A stretch of DNA of 64,000 nucleotides from Labilithrix sp. (GCA_019637195.1 JAHBWA010000017.1:1-64000); one strand, 5' to 3'. Shown: positions 55,075-63,209, numbered from the stretch's first letter. Notes: generated from the sequence alone by a model not told the origin. Numbers and translations: made by a program.

Positions 55075-55728
55075 ATGCGGCGGCACCTCACCGTACCCCT
55101 CGCCTGCGCCGCGCCCTTCGCCGCCGGCTGCACCGGATCGAGCTTCTACACGACGCCGCGGACGGCGGAGCCGATGAAGGCCTACGCCGTCCTCGCGCCC
55201 GAGTACGTGATCTCGCCCCGCGATCCGGGCGTCAAGGCGTTCGGGCCGTCACCTCACGTCGCGGCGCGCCTCGGCCTCACCGAGCGCCTCGAGGCCGGCG
55301 TTCACCTCGACTCGCCGCTCGTGCCGCTCGCGGCGGGGCTCGACCTGAAGTGGAACCCGCTCCGCACCGACGTCTTCGATCTCGCGCTCGGCGCGCGCGC
55401 CACCGGGCGCGTCGCGCTCGTCGGCGGCGGGGGGCGCGAGAGCGTCTTCTTCGACTCGGCGCTCTTCCACGTGCCGATCTTCCTCGGCGTAAACGCCGGC
55501 CCGGTTACGTTCGTCGCGACGCCCGGCGTGACGTCGCTCGTCGACGGCGGGGGGCTGTCGACCGGCTACCGCGCTGGCGGCGGCGTGCAGCTCCGCTTCT
55601 CGTCCCTGGTCGCGATCCAGCCAGAGATCACCTGGGTCCGCGGACTCGTCGGACCGCGCGACTTCGAGCTCGTCACGGCCGGTCTCGGCTTTTTGTTTGG
55701 AGACTGGCCGAAGGTGGTCGCGCCGTGA
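55075..55728 (+). CDS. Outer-membrane beta-barrel-type lipoprotein, paralogue 1
   Basis: A 217-residue protein beginning MRRHLTVPLACAAPFAAGCTGSSFYTTPRTAEP, with a lipobox. The rest alternates hydrophobic and polar residues in strands ending in glycine (PHVAARLGLTERLEAGVHLD, LKWNPLRTDVFDLALGARATG, GYRAGGGVQLRFSSLVAIQPEI), a pattern of small outer-membrane barrels. It is clearly homologous to the following gene, which it overlaps by four bases. Function unknown. Coupled with the two lipoprotein genes upstream. Confidence 0.75.
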   Translation: MRRHLTVPLACAAPFAAGCTGSSFYTTPRTAEPMKAYAVLAPEYVISPRDPGVKAFGPSPHVAARLGLTERLEAGVHLDSPLVPLAAGLDLKWNPLRTDVFDLALGARATGRVALVGGGGRESVFFDSALFHVPIFLGVNAGPVTFVATPGVTSLVDGGGLSTGYRAGGGVQLRFSSLVAIQPEITWVRGLVGPRDFELVTAGLGFLFGDWPKVVAP

Positions 55729-56417
55729 GCTACGAGCACGCCTGCCGGCGCCTCGCGACGCTCGCGACGCTCACCGCGCTCGGCGGCGTCGGCTGCACCG
55801 GGCAGTCGTACTACGGCACGCCGCGGACGACGCCGCGGGGCACCTTCCACGCCGTCATCGCCCCGGAGATGCGCGGCCGCCTCGCGCCGCGGCAGGCAAA
55901 CACGGCTGAGGAGGAAGATCCGCTCGTCCCCGGGCTCGGTCTCCAGACGGCCTTTCGCTACGGCGTCCACGATCGCGTCGACGTCGGCTTCCACACCTAC
56001 GCGTTCGGCGTCGTCGGCGGCGACATGAAGTGGAACTTCCTCCGCTCCGAGCACGTCGATCTCGGCCTCTCCCCGCGCCTCTCGTTCGCCCTCGGCTCGA
56101 CGCGCGCCCGCGAGCGCCGCGAGGCGGACGTCGCCGCCGGCGGGATGTTCGGCCACATGCCCGCGATGCTGGGCATCAACCTCGGCCCGACCACGCTCGT
56201 CGCGAGCCCCGGCGGCGCCCTCCACGTCGACACCTACGGGCGCGCCACCGTCGGCTGGCGCGCGGGCGTGGGCGTCCAGATCCGCCTCACCAAGCGCTTC
56301 GCGCTCCAGCCCGAGGCGACGTACATGAACGATCTCGCCGGGCCCGCCAACATGGAGGTCGCCACCGCCGGCCTCGGCCTGCTGATCGACGGCCTCCCCA
56401 GCTACGGCGCGCCGTGA
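55725..56417 (+). CDS. Outer-membrane beta-barrel-type lipoprotein, paralogue 2
   Basis: A 230-residue protein from GTG 55725 in a GTGA overlap with the previous stop. It repeats the plan of paralogue 1: signal with GGVGCTGQSYYGTPRTTP at the lipobox, DMKWNFLRSEHVDLGLSPRL, INLGPTTLVASPGGALHVD, GWRAGVGVQIRLTKRFALQPEATYMNDL and AGLGLLIDGLPSYGAP. The shared order and near-identical short blocks show tandem duplication followed by divergence. It is the last gene of the transcript; its 3' end abuts a pseudogene fragment. Confidence 0.75.
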   Translation: MSYEHACRRLATLATLTALGGVGCTGQSYYGTPRTTPRGTFHAVIAPEMRGRLAPRQANTAEEEDPLVPGLGLQTAFRYGVHDRVDVGFHTYAFGVVGGDMKWNFLRSEHVDLGLSPRLSFALGSTRARERREADVAAGGMFGHMPAMLGINLGPTTLVASPGGALHVDTYGRATVGWRAGVGVQIRLTKRFALQPEATYMNDLAGPANMEVATAGLGLLIDGLPSYGAP

Positions 56418-56427
56418 GCGCGGCCCG

Positions 56428-56488
56428 CGGATCGCCGTCCCGGCGGGAGGGGTGGGAGCCACGTCGCCACGCGCGTAGCTCGCGTACT
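56428..56488. repeat. 61-bp perfect direct repeat, copy 1
   Basis: Identical over all 61 bases to 58606-58666. Starts CGGATCGCCGTCCCGGCGGG. It lies at the 3' limit of the first pseudogene fragment. The two copies enclose about 2.2 kb with the discoidin-like lipoprotein gene. Confidence 0.95.
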
Positions 56489-56741
56489 CCCGAGGCTCGA
56501 ACGTGAAGGCGGACGCCGCACTCTCCCCAACCAGGAGCGCGATCGCGCCGGCGCTCTGCGTGGCGATCTCCCGCGCCCCTGGAGCTCCCCGAGGCGGCAC
56601 GCGCCGGGTCAGCGTCGCTTCGAGCTCGGAGTGCGACTTGCGGATCATCTCGTCGCTCGTGAGGATAGCCTCGACCTTCACGGCGTGCGCTCTCGCGCGC
56701 GCGAGCGGCGTCTCGACGGCCTCGATCGGATCGGCATGCAC
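56428..56741 (-). pseudogene. 5' fragment of a broken paralogue of the 60490-61320 lipoprotein gene
   Basis: On the minus strand, REIATQSAGAIALLVGES, AFTFEPREYASYARGDVAPTP and PAGTAIR correspond to REIASQSAGAITLGVGEG, AFTFEPAEYMTGSGRGTVAPTP and PVGTSIR of the intact gene. After that the match stops, at the left end of a 61-bp sequence that is repeated exactly at 58606-58666. The upstream part (from MHADPIEAVETPL) reads as protein but has no counterpart in the intact gene. The downstream part of the gene is not here but in the second fragment. Confidence 0.7.
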
Positions 56742-56889
56742 GGCGCCTCTCGGGGCGGCTCCTTCCGAGAGCCACGACGCCCTCGCCGAAAGAACCTCAC
56801 CCCCATCGCGTTGGTTCCTCGAAGCTCGCAGTCACGCGGCTCCACGCCGCCAGAGAAGATCTGCGCCCAAGAGGAACGCAAAGCCATTC

Positions 56890-58287
56890 CTACTCGGTGC
56901 ACCTCTTCGCCGAGAGATCGCAGAGCACGGCGTCGGCGCCCTCTCCGTACAGGCCTTCGCCGTTGAGACCCAGCCTTCGTTCGACGAGCCACCAACTTCC
57001 GAGCTGGATGAGGGTCGCGGTCATCGGTGCCCTCGCGACCTGCGAGGAGTCCTTGAGGATGGTCTTGAAGGTCGGCTCGCCGGGCCACTGGACCTCGACG
57101 ACGCCATTCATGTCCGGAGCATCTGGAGCATCGGGAGTCGGTTCGGTGTTCTTCGTCTCTCGCTGGCGAAACGTGACACCACTCACCTCGATCGATCCAT
57201 TCCACGGGATCCGCTTGCCGTTCTTCGGCAGCGTTCGGCCTTCGCCCTCGAGCTCACGTTCGACGCGAAGCCAATCGCCGTACGGAATGACGTACTCGCC
57301 GATGTCCGACGACGGCGCAGCGGTGTCGCCGAGCGCGGCGATGGTCGTGGACCGCGTGGGATCGATCGAAACCAGCGCGGCTTCGGAGCTGCGCCAACTG
57401 CCCCCTATCACGTGGCCGAGGACGCAGTACACGCGCGGCACGCGCGGCATGTACGCGTGGCACCCGAGTGGCGGCTGTTCCTCCGGCACGATGCCGAGCA
57501 CGCCCCGAGGCTTTCCCTTCCCCATTCGCGCGTACGCGAGCGCTGGATCGATCGGACCTACTCCGTATTCGTTGGGGACCTCGATGTCGTCCAATTCGTC
57601 CCGAAGAGCGATCTCGGAGATCGAGACCTCACGCCACGCAGGCTTCGTCCCCATCCGCACCTTCTTCACCGTCATGCGCAGGATGCCGGGCGGCTGAAGC
57701 GGCGTCGGGAGCACGACCGGCTGGAGATCACGCGACGCGACGTCGAGCTTGAAGCGCTCGACGACGACCGCGGTTTCGCCGCGCTTCTCATTTCCAGGAC
57801 CGAGAGCGACGATCGACGTCCATGAGAGCGCGATCTGCTCGATCCGTGGATTCGCGAGGAAGAGATCGGGATCGTCGGGTGACTCGGGCTTCTTCGTCAT
57901 TCCGACCGTCATGAGGAGGCTCTTGATCGACCGCGAGCCGCTGACGTGCATCTCCACCCACGCGCCTTCGAGCTCGCCGGTCTTCGAGCTCCACGCGGTC
58001 TCCGTATCGCGGTCGGAGATGCGCATCGGGCTCTCGGTCTCGTTGTCGACACGCGACGAGACAGAGAGCCGAACGATGCGGAGCCCGAGGTCGACGGGGC
58101 GGCGTGCTCCCGCGTCCCGCTTCATCGTCACTGCGCCCGCCTCGACGATCGGGCCGGCGTCGACGACGGCGACCGCGGCATCCGGTTGCGCAGCGCTCGG
58201 TGACGCCTTCTTGCAGCTCGCAACGAGCACAAAAAGCGCCGGCAGGACCTCCCGCAAGCGCTTGAAGCACTTTCGCACCCGACTCAT
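56890..58287 (-). CDS. Lipoprotein with discoidin-like (F5/8 type C-like) domain
   Basis: A 465-residue protein from ATG 58287 (MSRVRKCFKRLREVL; another ATG lies two codons upstream). Signal and lipobox: LPALFVLVASCKKASP. Residues ~85-180 read RISDRDTETAWSSKTGELEGAWVEMHV and SIKSLLMTVGM, the pattern of discoidin-type or NADase-type glycan-binding domains (a ragged-loop strand pair with DGDxxTAW-like core). The remaining ~280 residues are unassigned. It lies between two fragments of a broken gene and within a 61-bp direct repeat pair, so it may have moved with them. Coding quality is good and the frame is unbroken. Confidence 0.75.
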   Translation of the reverse strand: MSRVRKCFKRLREVLPALFVLVASCKKASPSAAQPDAAVAVVDAGPIVEAGAVTMKRDAGARRPVDLGLRIVRLSVSSRVDNETESPMRISDRDTETAWSSKTGELEGAWVEMHVSGSRSIKSLLMTVGMTKKPESPDDPDLFLANPRIEQIALSWTSIVALGPGNEKRGETAVVVERFKLDVASRDLQPVVLPTPLQPPGILRMTVKKVRMGTKPAWREVSISEIALRDELDDIEVPNEYGVGPIDPALAYARMGKGKPRGVLGIVPEEQPPLGCHAYMPRVPRVYCVLGHVIGGSWRSSEAALVSIDPTRSTTIAALGDTAAPSSDIGEYVIPYGDWLRVERELEGEGRTLPKNGKRIPWNGSIEVSGVTFRQRETKNTEPTPDAPDAPDMNGVVEVQWPGEPTFKTILKDSSQVARAPMTATLIQLGSWWLVERRLGLNGEGLYGEGADAVLCDLSAKRCTE

Positions 58288-58290
58288 TTG

Positions 58291-58666
58291 CATTCGAGCT
58301 GAAGGTTCCCCCAACGCAAAGCTGAAGGCAACTCGCCCGAACTGCGGAGGCGAGCTTGTCCCTCGCCCTCGCCGAGCCCACGAGCAAGCTGGCGAACAAC
58401 CCGCCGTCCGCGCGTCGAGTCGTCCATCCGCACGGCCCGCGCTGACCCAGACGTTGTCGCCCTCGCCCCCCCGCCGCTCTGCCACCGGACGGCGAGCGGT
58501 CCTTCGCCGTCGAGGCTCCCGCCGTCCTGCGGTACGAGTGTCACATCCTCGAGCGCGACGAGCGACACGTCGAAGGCGGGAACTTCCGCGCCCGTCGCGG
58601 CGAGCCGGATCGCCGTCCCGGCGGGAGGGGTGGGAGCCACGTCGCCACGCGCGTAGCTCGCGTACT
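58291..58666 (-). pseudogene. Middle fragment of a broken paralogue of the 60490-61320 lipoprotein gene
   Basis: On the minus strand, VAPTPPAGTAIRLAATG, AEVPAFDVSLVALEDVTLVP and PLAVRWQSGGG match VAPTPPVGTSIRIVAKG, AEVPAFDVSLVALADVKLAP and PLSVRWESGEG of the intact gene. The match then changes frame (GGEGDNVWVSAG in place of GGEGDNFMVSLVGKE) and ends, so at least one frameshift and a 3' deletion are present. There is no start codon context. The discoidin-like gene begins just after it. Confidence 0.75.
58606..58666. repeat. 61-bp perfect direct repeat, copy 2
   Basis: Exact copy of 56428-56488 in the same orientation. It forms the 5' limit of the second pseudogene fragment (minus strand). 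Flanking bases differ on both sides, so the copy borders are sharp. Confidence 0.95.
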
Positions 58667-58711
58667 GTCTTCACGTGGAAAATCGGGGCCCCCGCTCGGA
58701 GCGTCCGTGTC

Positions 58712-58744
58712 CTGACGCGACGCCGATGCATGATGCACGGCCCG
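58712..58744. repeat. Upstream element shared with 61396-61428, copy 1
   Basis: A 33-bp block matching 31 of 33 bases of 61396-61428, centred on the inverted repeat TGCAT-G-ATGCA. It lies upstream (minus-strand sense) of the second pseudogene fragment, as the other copy lies upstream of the intact gene, so it is probably part of the ancestral promoter region. Confidence 0.7.
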
Positions 58745-58762
58745 CGTCGAGAAGACGCGTCG

Positions 58763-60118
58763 TCAGCGGCCCTTCGTCTCGGCGCCCAGCGAGGTTACGA
58801 CGCCGGAGAGCGCCGGCGACTCGTCGTTCACGTGCGCGGTGCCGATCGCTCCCGCCATCCCTGGGGCGGTCGTCCCGCCGCCGGCGCCGCCCGCGCCGAA
58901 GGCGACGTCCATCGAGGCCGCGGCGATGAGCCTGCCTTCGGCGCGCGCGTGCAGCTTGATGCGACCTCCGCCGCCGCCACCGCCGCCGTCGTGCGCGCTG
59001 CTCGCGCACGGGCCACCCGCGCCGCCGCGCGCTTGCAGCGACGCCCCGGCGAGATCGAGGAATGACGCGGCCGCGACGATCCCGCCGCCGGAGCCGCCAC
59101 CGGCGTTGCGTCCGGTCCCGCCCTGGCCGGCGATGCCGTTGACGTGGATGGCTCCGCTCACGGTCGTCCACCACCCGAAGAGCGCGACGCCGCCGCCACC
59201 TGCTCCGCCCTGTCGGAAGCCCGCCGGAGCGTTGGACGAGGCGCCGCCGGAGCCGATCGCGACGATCGCGTCGCTCTCTCCTCCGTGCGCGGCGCCGCCC
59301 GCGCCGCCGGTGTTGCCCGGGTCCGCGCCGCCACGTCCACCGGCGCCGCCGTGTCCGCCGCCACCGGAGGCGGAGGCATCGGCGGCCGCGCCGCCGCCGC
59401 CGGGGCCTTGCCCCTGGAGGCTCCCCGCCTCCCCGCCGGGGTGGCCGCGTCCGTCTCCCTCGACCGAGCCCGCGAGGATGATCCGCTGGGCTCGGATCTC
59501 GAGCGGAGCTCCCGCCGGAAGCGTGAGGGTGTCCCCGGCGCGGAGCTCGAACCAGTCGACCTCGATCTTCGCGGCCGCCGTGAAGCTGCCCGCGCCGCCG
59601 CCCGCCGTGCGCTGCGCCTTGGGGAACACGCTCTCGAAGCGCGACACCGCAGGCACGTTACCGTTGCCGTAGAACATCTGAAGCGAGCTCGTCCCGGGCG
59701 GGACGCTCGGGGCGAGGACCCACACCAAGCTCTCGCCCTCGGGCTGCCAGGACTCGATGTAGTAGGGCAGATCGTCCGCGTGGCTGTCGTGCTGGCTGAA
59801 GCGGAGGTCGGCGCCGTCGGCGCTCGCCTTCTCGTACCCGAACGACGGCGGCAACGCGACGAGGACAGCGTGGTTCGCGAGCGCGCGCGACGTGTCGTTG
59901 ACGAGCGCGACCGGACGCCGATGCGCCCAACCGGTCGGCCCGGGCGGGAGCTCCGACGAGCCGTCGTCGGGCGCGGCGCCGTCGCGCGGCGGGATGACGC
60001 TCGCGTCGCGCTCCCCGGCCGTCACGTCGTCCGCGATCTCGAGCTGGTCGAGCCCCGATACGGCGGTGCATCCGCCGATCGTCACCGCGAGCCCCATCCG
60101 CAAGAGACGCGACGTCAC
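58763..60118 (-). CDS. DUF2341-type Gly-rich lipoprotein
   Basis: A 451-residue lipoprotein. The start is GTG 60118, fixed by a GGAGGAGG ribosome-binding site and by the signal LLRMGLAVTIGGCTAVSG with a lipobox. Residues ~65-155 resemble DUF2341 (WAHRRPVALVNDTSRALANH, FSQHDSHADDLPYYIESW, SLVWVLAPSVPPGTSSLQMFYGN), a domain of secreted carbohydrate-associated proteins. The C-terminal ~260 residues are extremely Gly-rich with repeats such as GGAGGRGGADPG and DGGGGGGGGRIKLHARAEG, as in myxobacterial surface proteins. Function unknown. Confidence 0.78.
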   Translation of the reverse strand: MTSRLLRMGLAVTIGGCTAVSGLDQLEIADDVTAGERDASVIPPRDGAAPDDGSSELPPGPTGWAHRRPVALVNDTSRALANHAVLVALPPSFGYEKASADGADLRFSQHDSHADDLPYYIESWQPEGESLVWVLAPSVPPGTSSLQMFYGNGNVPAVSRFESVFPKAQRTAGGGAGSFTAAAKIEVDWFELRAGDTLTLPAGAPLEIRAQRIILAGSVEGDGRGHPGGEAGSLQGQGPGGGGAAADASASGGGGHGGAGGRGGADPGNTGGAGGAAHGGESDAIVAIGSGGASSNAPAGFRQGGAGGGGVALFGWWTTVSGAIHVNGIAGQGGTGRNAGGGSGGGIVAAASFLDLAGASLQARGGAGGPCASSAHDGGGGGGGGRIKLHARAEGRLIAAASMDVAFGAGGAGGGTTAPGMAGAIGTAHVNDESPALSGVVTSLGAETKGR

Positions 60119-60489
60119 CCAAGACCTCCTCCGTGAGGCTACCACGCCGGCCGCCACCGAGCATGAACGCGGCGCGCCCCCGGCGCAGGCCGGGTGGCGT
60201 TCGAGCCTCACCCGTTCTCCGCCAAGCGCTGCCCCTCGTCGCGTGGGGATCGATCACTTCGAGCCAGTCGTCGCGCACGTCGAGGAGACGTGCCTCGCGT
60301 CGGGCTTCGCCGCGCTCGATACGCCGTATCGCTCACTTCGAGCCAGTCGTCGCGCACGTCGAGGAGACGGCCTCGCGTCGGGCTTCGCCGCGCTCGATGC
60401 GCCGTGAAGCGGCACTCGCGGAGCGAGCGGCGCGCGTTGCGCGTCGAACACGACGATGGCCCGCGCCAGCGCCGAAGCCCCGCGCGCGC
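60119..60489. other. Intergenic region of about 370 bp
   Basis: Lies between the stop of the 60490-61320 gene and the start of the DUF2341-type gene, both leftward. It should contain the promoter of the latter. Nearly half is a tandem duplication listed separately. No frame looks like protein. Confidence 0.5.
60254..60410. repeat. Tandem duplication of a 79-bp unit
   Basis: Copy 1 (60254-60332) begins TCACTTCGAGCCAGTCGTCG; copy 2 (60333-60410) is the same except for one deleted base and a few changes near its end. The unit length is not a multiple of three, which argues against a coding repeat. No transposon ends are visible. Confidence 0.9.
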
Positions 60490-61320
60490 TCAGCGCAGCT
60501 TCAGCGTCTCCGACGCGTACGTCTCGTAGCGCGCGACCACCGCGTACTCTCCCGCGCGGACCTCCGCGCGTCGAGTCATCACCAGGTGGAGACCGAGGCA
60601 GTCGTCGCAGTCGTGGGTCCCGGGCGTCTCGGCGACGGCTCGCACGAGCTCGCGCGGGACGACGACGCTCTTCGCCGACGGCTCGAGCCAGCACGACGCC
60701 ATGCGCTCCTTGCCGACGAGGGAGACCATAAAATTGTCGCCCTCACCCCCCTCGCCACTCTCCCACCGCACCGAGAGCGGCGCTTCGCGGTCGAGGCTCG
60801 CGCCCTCCTGCGGTGCGAGCTTCACATCCGCGAGCGCGACGAGCGATACGTCGAAGGCTGGGACCTCGGCGCCCTTCGCGACGATCCGGATCGACGTCCC
60901 TACCGGCGGGGTCGGCGCCACCGTGCCGCGCCCGGACCCCGTCATGTACTCGGCAGGCTCGAACGTGAAGGCGGGCGCCGCGCCCTCTCCCACCCCGAGC
61001 GTGATCGCTCCGGCGCTCTGCGAGGCGATCTCCCGTGCTCGCTGGATCTCGCCGAGGCGGCACGAGCCGAGCGGCGGGGCCGCCGCCGGAGGCTCGCGCT
61101 CGAACCCCGCGAGCATCGCCAACGTCCCGTCGATGGACATGACGCGGACGTCCCCCCACCCGGTCGCGGGCGGAAGCGGCGCAGGCTCCATCGGCGCGCG
61201 CCCGACGTCCGTGGGGCTCGCGGCAGCGCCGTCCGACTCGCTCTCGAGGAGCCCGCAAGAAGCAGAGAAGAGGACGACACCGCAAGCGAGCAGGACCCGA
61301 AGACGAGGAGCGCGAAGCAT
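60490..61320 (-). CDS. Lipoprotein of unknown function (intact paralogue of the two fragments)
   Basis: A 276-residue lipoprotein from ATG 61320. Signal with lipobox: VLLACGVVLFSASCGLL. The mature protein has a linker and then a beta-rich body: AFTFEPAEYMTGSGRG, AEVPAFDVSLVALADVKLAP, LSVRWESGEGGEGDNFMVSLVG and C-terminal YAVVARYETYASETLKLR, with a CDDC pair near residue 240. Looks like an Ig-like or beta-sandwich secreted protein; no family known to me. Two broken relatives lie at 56428-56741 and 58291-58666, so the gene was once multi-copy here. Confidence 0.78.
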   Translation of the reverse strand: MLRAPRLRVLLACGVVLFSASCGLLESESDGAAASPTDVGRAPMEPAPLPPATGWGDVRVMSIDGTLAMLAGFEREPPAAAPPLGSCRLGEIQRAREIASQSAGAITLGVGEGAAPAFTFEPAEYMTGSGRGTVAPTPPVGTSIRIVAKGAEVPAFDVSLVALADVKLAPQEGASLDREAPLSVRWESGEGGEGDNFMVSLVGKERMASCWLEPSAKSVVVPRELVRAVAETPGTHDCDDCLGLHLVMTRRAEVRAGEYAVVARYETYASETLKLR

Positions 61321-61322
61321 CT

Positions 61323-61751
61323 TCAGCGCAAGGCAACGTGCATGCCGCCATCTTCGCGCAAAAAGGTCCGCGACTCCCGCGTCGGCGTGCGTGCGCTGAC
61401 GCGACGCCGTTGCATGATGCACGGTCCGACGGCCGGGGAGCGAGCGCATCGTCGAGCCGCACGGGCCGCGCCACGCGACACCCGGACAGTGCCGCGTCCA
61501 GACGGCCACTTTGCCGCCCCCGCGGCGGCGTGACCTTGCGCGACGGTCTCCGCGCCCCCGGCGGCGGGCGGGGCGGCGGCAGCTTCTTCGGCGACGCCGG
61601 CTTCCGCGCCGCGTTCCGCAGCGTCGAGAAACCGTCGCCCGCACCTGACGAGCGTGGCGATCCGCGTGACGCGCACCGAGTCGGTGTTCCAGAGCTGCAC
61701 CACCGCTCGAGCCAGGATCGATCGGACCCAGCGCACGACTGATCCCGTCAC
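61323..61751 (-). CDS. Doubtful small open frame coupled to the TPR-like remnant
   Basis: A 142-codon frame from GTG 61751, overlapping the preceding stop as GTGA. The first ~60 residues (VRWVRSILARAVVQLWNTDS, RVTRIATLVRCGRRFLDAAE) could be protein, but the rest is Ala/Arg-rich and crosses the upstream element of the next gene. It may be the remains of a longer gene, or chance. If it is not a gene, this stretch of about 430 bp holds only the shared 33-bp upstream element. Confidence 0.25.
   Translation of the reverse strand: MTGSVVRWVRSILARAVVQLWNTDSVRVTRIATLVRCGRRFLDAAERGAEAGVAEEAAAAPPAAGGAETVAQGHAAAGAAKWPSGRGTVRVSRGAARAARRCARSPAVGPCIMQRRRVSARTPTRESRTFLREDGGMHVALR
61396..61428. repeat. Upstream element shared with 58712-58744, copy 2
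   Basis: A 33-bp block beginning CTGACGCGACGCCG and centred on TGCAT-G-ATGCA, 76 bases upstream of the ATG of the intact lipoprotein gene (minus strand). Its position fits a promoter-proximal regulator site. Confidence 0.7.
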
Positions 61752-62135
61752 TCGCGCCCGCTGGGTTGCACGACCGCAAGCATCGACTCCGCGCCGGCGA
61801 TCTCCTCGATCATCCAGCGCCGTTCGTCATCAGCCGCGTCCGCGAGCTGACCGCGAACCTCGTGGATATACGCCTCGAGCGCCGCTTGGAGCGGGCGCAC
61901 GAAGTCCCCAGCCGCACGGAGCTCGGCGACGATGTTCGCGAAGCGCGCCCCACCGCGCAAGCTGCCAGGTTCGGTCCTCAGCAGGTCCGCGTAGGCCGCC
62001 GCCGCCGCCGCCATCCGGCGCTCCGCGAGCAGGAGGTCCGCGGATACGACGCGAGTATCGATGAAGCTCGGATCGAGCAGCTGGGATCGCTCGAGCAGCG
62101 CCCGAGCGGACCCATGACGCGACTCGCCTGCGACC
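61748..62135 (-). pseudogene. 3' remnant of a TPR-like protein gene
   Basis: About 130 codons of helical, TPR-like sequence: ARALLERSQLLDPSFIDTR, VVSADLLLAERRMAAAAAAY, ADLLRTEPGSLRGGARFANI and LQAALEAYIHEVRGQLADAA. Helices of 12-16 residues alternate with the small-residue pattern of tetratricopeptide repeats. The frame runs on to an ATG at 62188, but the first ~17 codons there are the antisense of Rhs sequence, so the original 5' part has been replaced. The junction is near 62,135. Confidence 0.55.
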
Positions 62136-63209
62136 GTCAACGCGTTCCAGTACGGCAACAACGGCGAGCTTTTGAAGAAGAGCACCATCGCGCCCGCGGC
62201 GACGGTGTTCGACTACGTCTACGACGCACACGGCAACCTGCGTACGGCAGTGCGCGCCGCTCCGTTCGAGACCGTCCACTACGTGATCGACGGTCAGGAT
62301 CGTCGTATCGGCAAGAAGTACGGGGCGACCCTGGTGCAGGGCTTCCTCTACGACGGTCCGCGGATCGTCGCGGAGCTGAACGGGTTGGGCGCCGTGGTCT
62401 CACGGTTCGTGTACGCAACCCAGAGCCACTCGCCGGACCTCATGATCAAGGCCGGGACGACCTACCGCATCGTGAAGGATCATCTCGGCAGCCCGCTCCT
62501 CGTCGTCAACGCGTCGACCGGCGCGGTCGTCCAGACGATCGCCTACGACGAGTGGGGCAACGCGACCGAGTCCGGAACGGAGCCGCTACCGTTCGGCTTC
62601 GCCGGAGGGCTGTGGGACCGCGACACCGGCCTCGTCCGCTTCGGCGCTCGCGACTACGATCCCAGCACAGGCCGGTGGACCAGCAAGGACCGTTCACGCT
62701 TCCGCGGTGGATTCAACCTCTACGCGTACTGCCACGACAACCCCGTCAACTTCGTCGATCGAACCGGCCGGTATCCCAAGGCCGCGGAGGTCGCAGCTGT
62801 TCTCGCTGCCGGGGCGGAGGCAGCAGCGGTCGGAGGGGCAGCGATCATCGGTGGTGGTGCTGCCGCTCTCGCTGGCGCGGCGTTTGGTCTCTGGTGTCTC
62901 GGAGGCAACTGCGGGCCTGGTGCTCTTGGAGATTCAGGTGGGGGCCCGCCAGCCCCGGATCCGGGTTCCGGTGGTGGACCGGGCGCAGGCGCGGCCCCCT
63001 CAAGCGGTTCAATGTGCGGCGGCGGCTCTGGCGGCGGTCTCCCACCGCCGGAGCCTCCCGAACGAGATTGCGTCGAAGAATGCGCGCCCTACATGAAGCG
63101 TGGCGCGCGGTACTACGGGAACGACGGCCTCTGGCATCGAAACGATAAGAATGGGAACGCTCGGTACGCGTACTACCGTTGTCTCGGAGAATGCGAAGGG
63201 TCCCTCTAG
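62136..63209 (+). CDS. 5'-truncated Rhs/YD-repeat core with C-terminal toxin tip
   Basis: About 357 codons of an Rhs-type polymorphic toxin. The YD-repeat core is recognisable (FQYGNNGELLKKS, VYDAHGNLRTA, LVQGFLYDGPRIVAELNG, TYRIVKDHLGSPLLVVN, YDEWGN) and ends at RDYDPSTGRWTSKDRSRFRG, FNLYAYCHDNPVNFVDRTGR, the usual border. The variable tip of ~145 residues has a small-residue hydrophobic segment, a Gly/Pro linker and a 45-residue end with two CxxxC motifs (CVEEC, CLGEC). The long N-terminal part of a normal Rhs protein is missing and no good start is seen (TTG 62172 possible), so this is an orphan tip or displaced module. A probable immunity gene follows after 17 bases. Confidence 0.8.
   Translation, partial: VNAFQYGNNGELLKKSTIAPAATVFDYVYDAHGNLRTAVRAAPFETVHYVIDGQDRRIGKKYGATLVQGFLYDGPRIVAELNGLGAVVSRFVYATQSHSPDLMIKAGTTYRIVKDHLGSPLLVVNASTGAVVQTIAYDEWGNATESGTEPLPFGFAGGLWDRDTGLVRFGARDYDPSTGRWTSKDRSRFRGGFNLYAYCHDNPVNFVDRTGRYPKAAEVAAVLAAGAEAAAVGGAAIIGGGAAALAGAAFGLWCLGGNCGPGALGDSGGGPPAPDPGSGGGPGAGAAPSSGSMCGGGSGGGLPPPEPPERDCVEECAPYMKRGARYYGNDGLWHRNDKNGNARYAYYRCLGECEGSL

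Noticed and set aside
56428..58666. 61-bp direct repeats as target-site duplication of a transposon
   Set aside because: Far too long for a target duplication, no inverted terminal repeats or transposase, and the repeats are part of the coding sequence of the broken gene.
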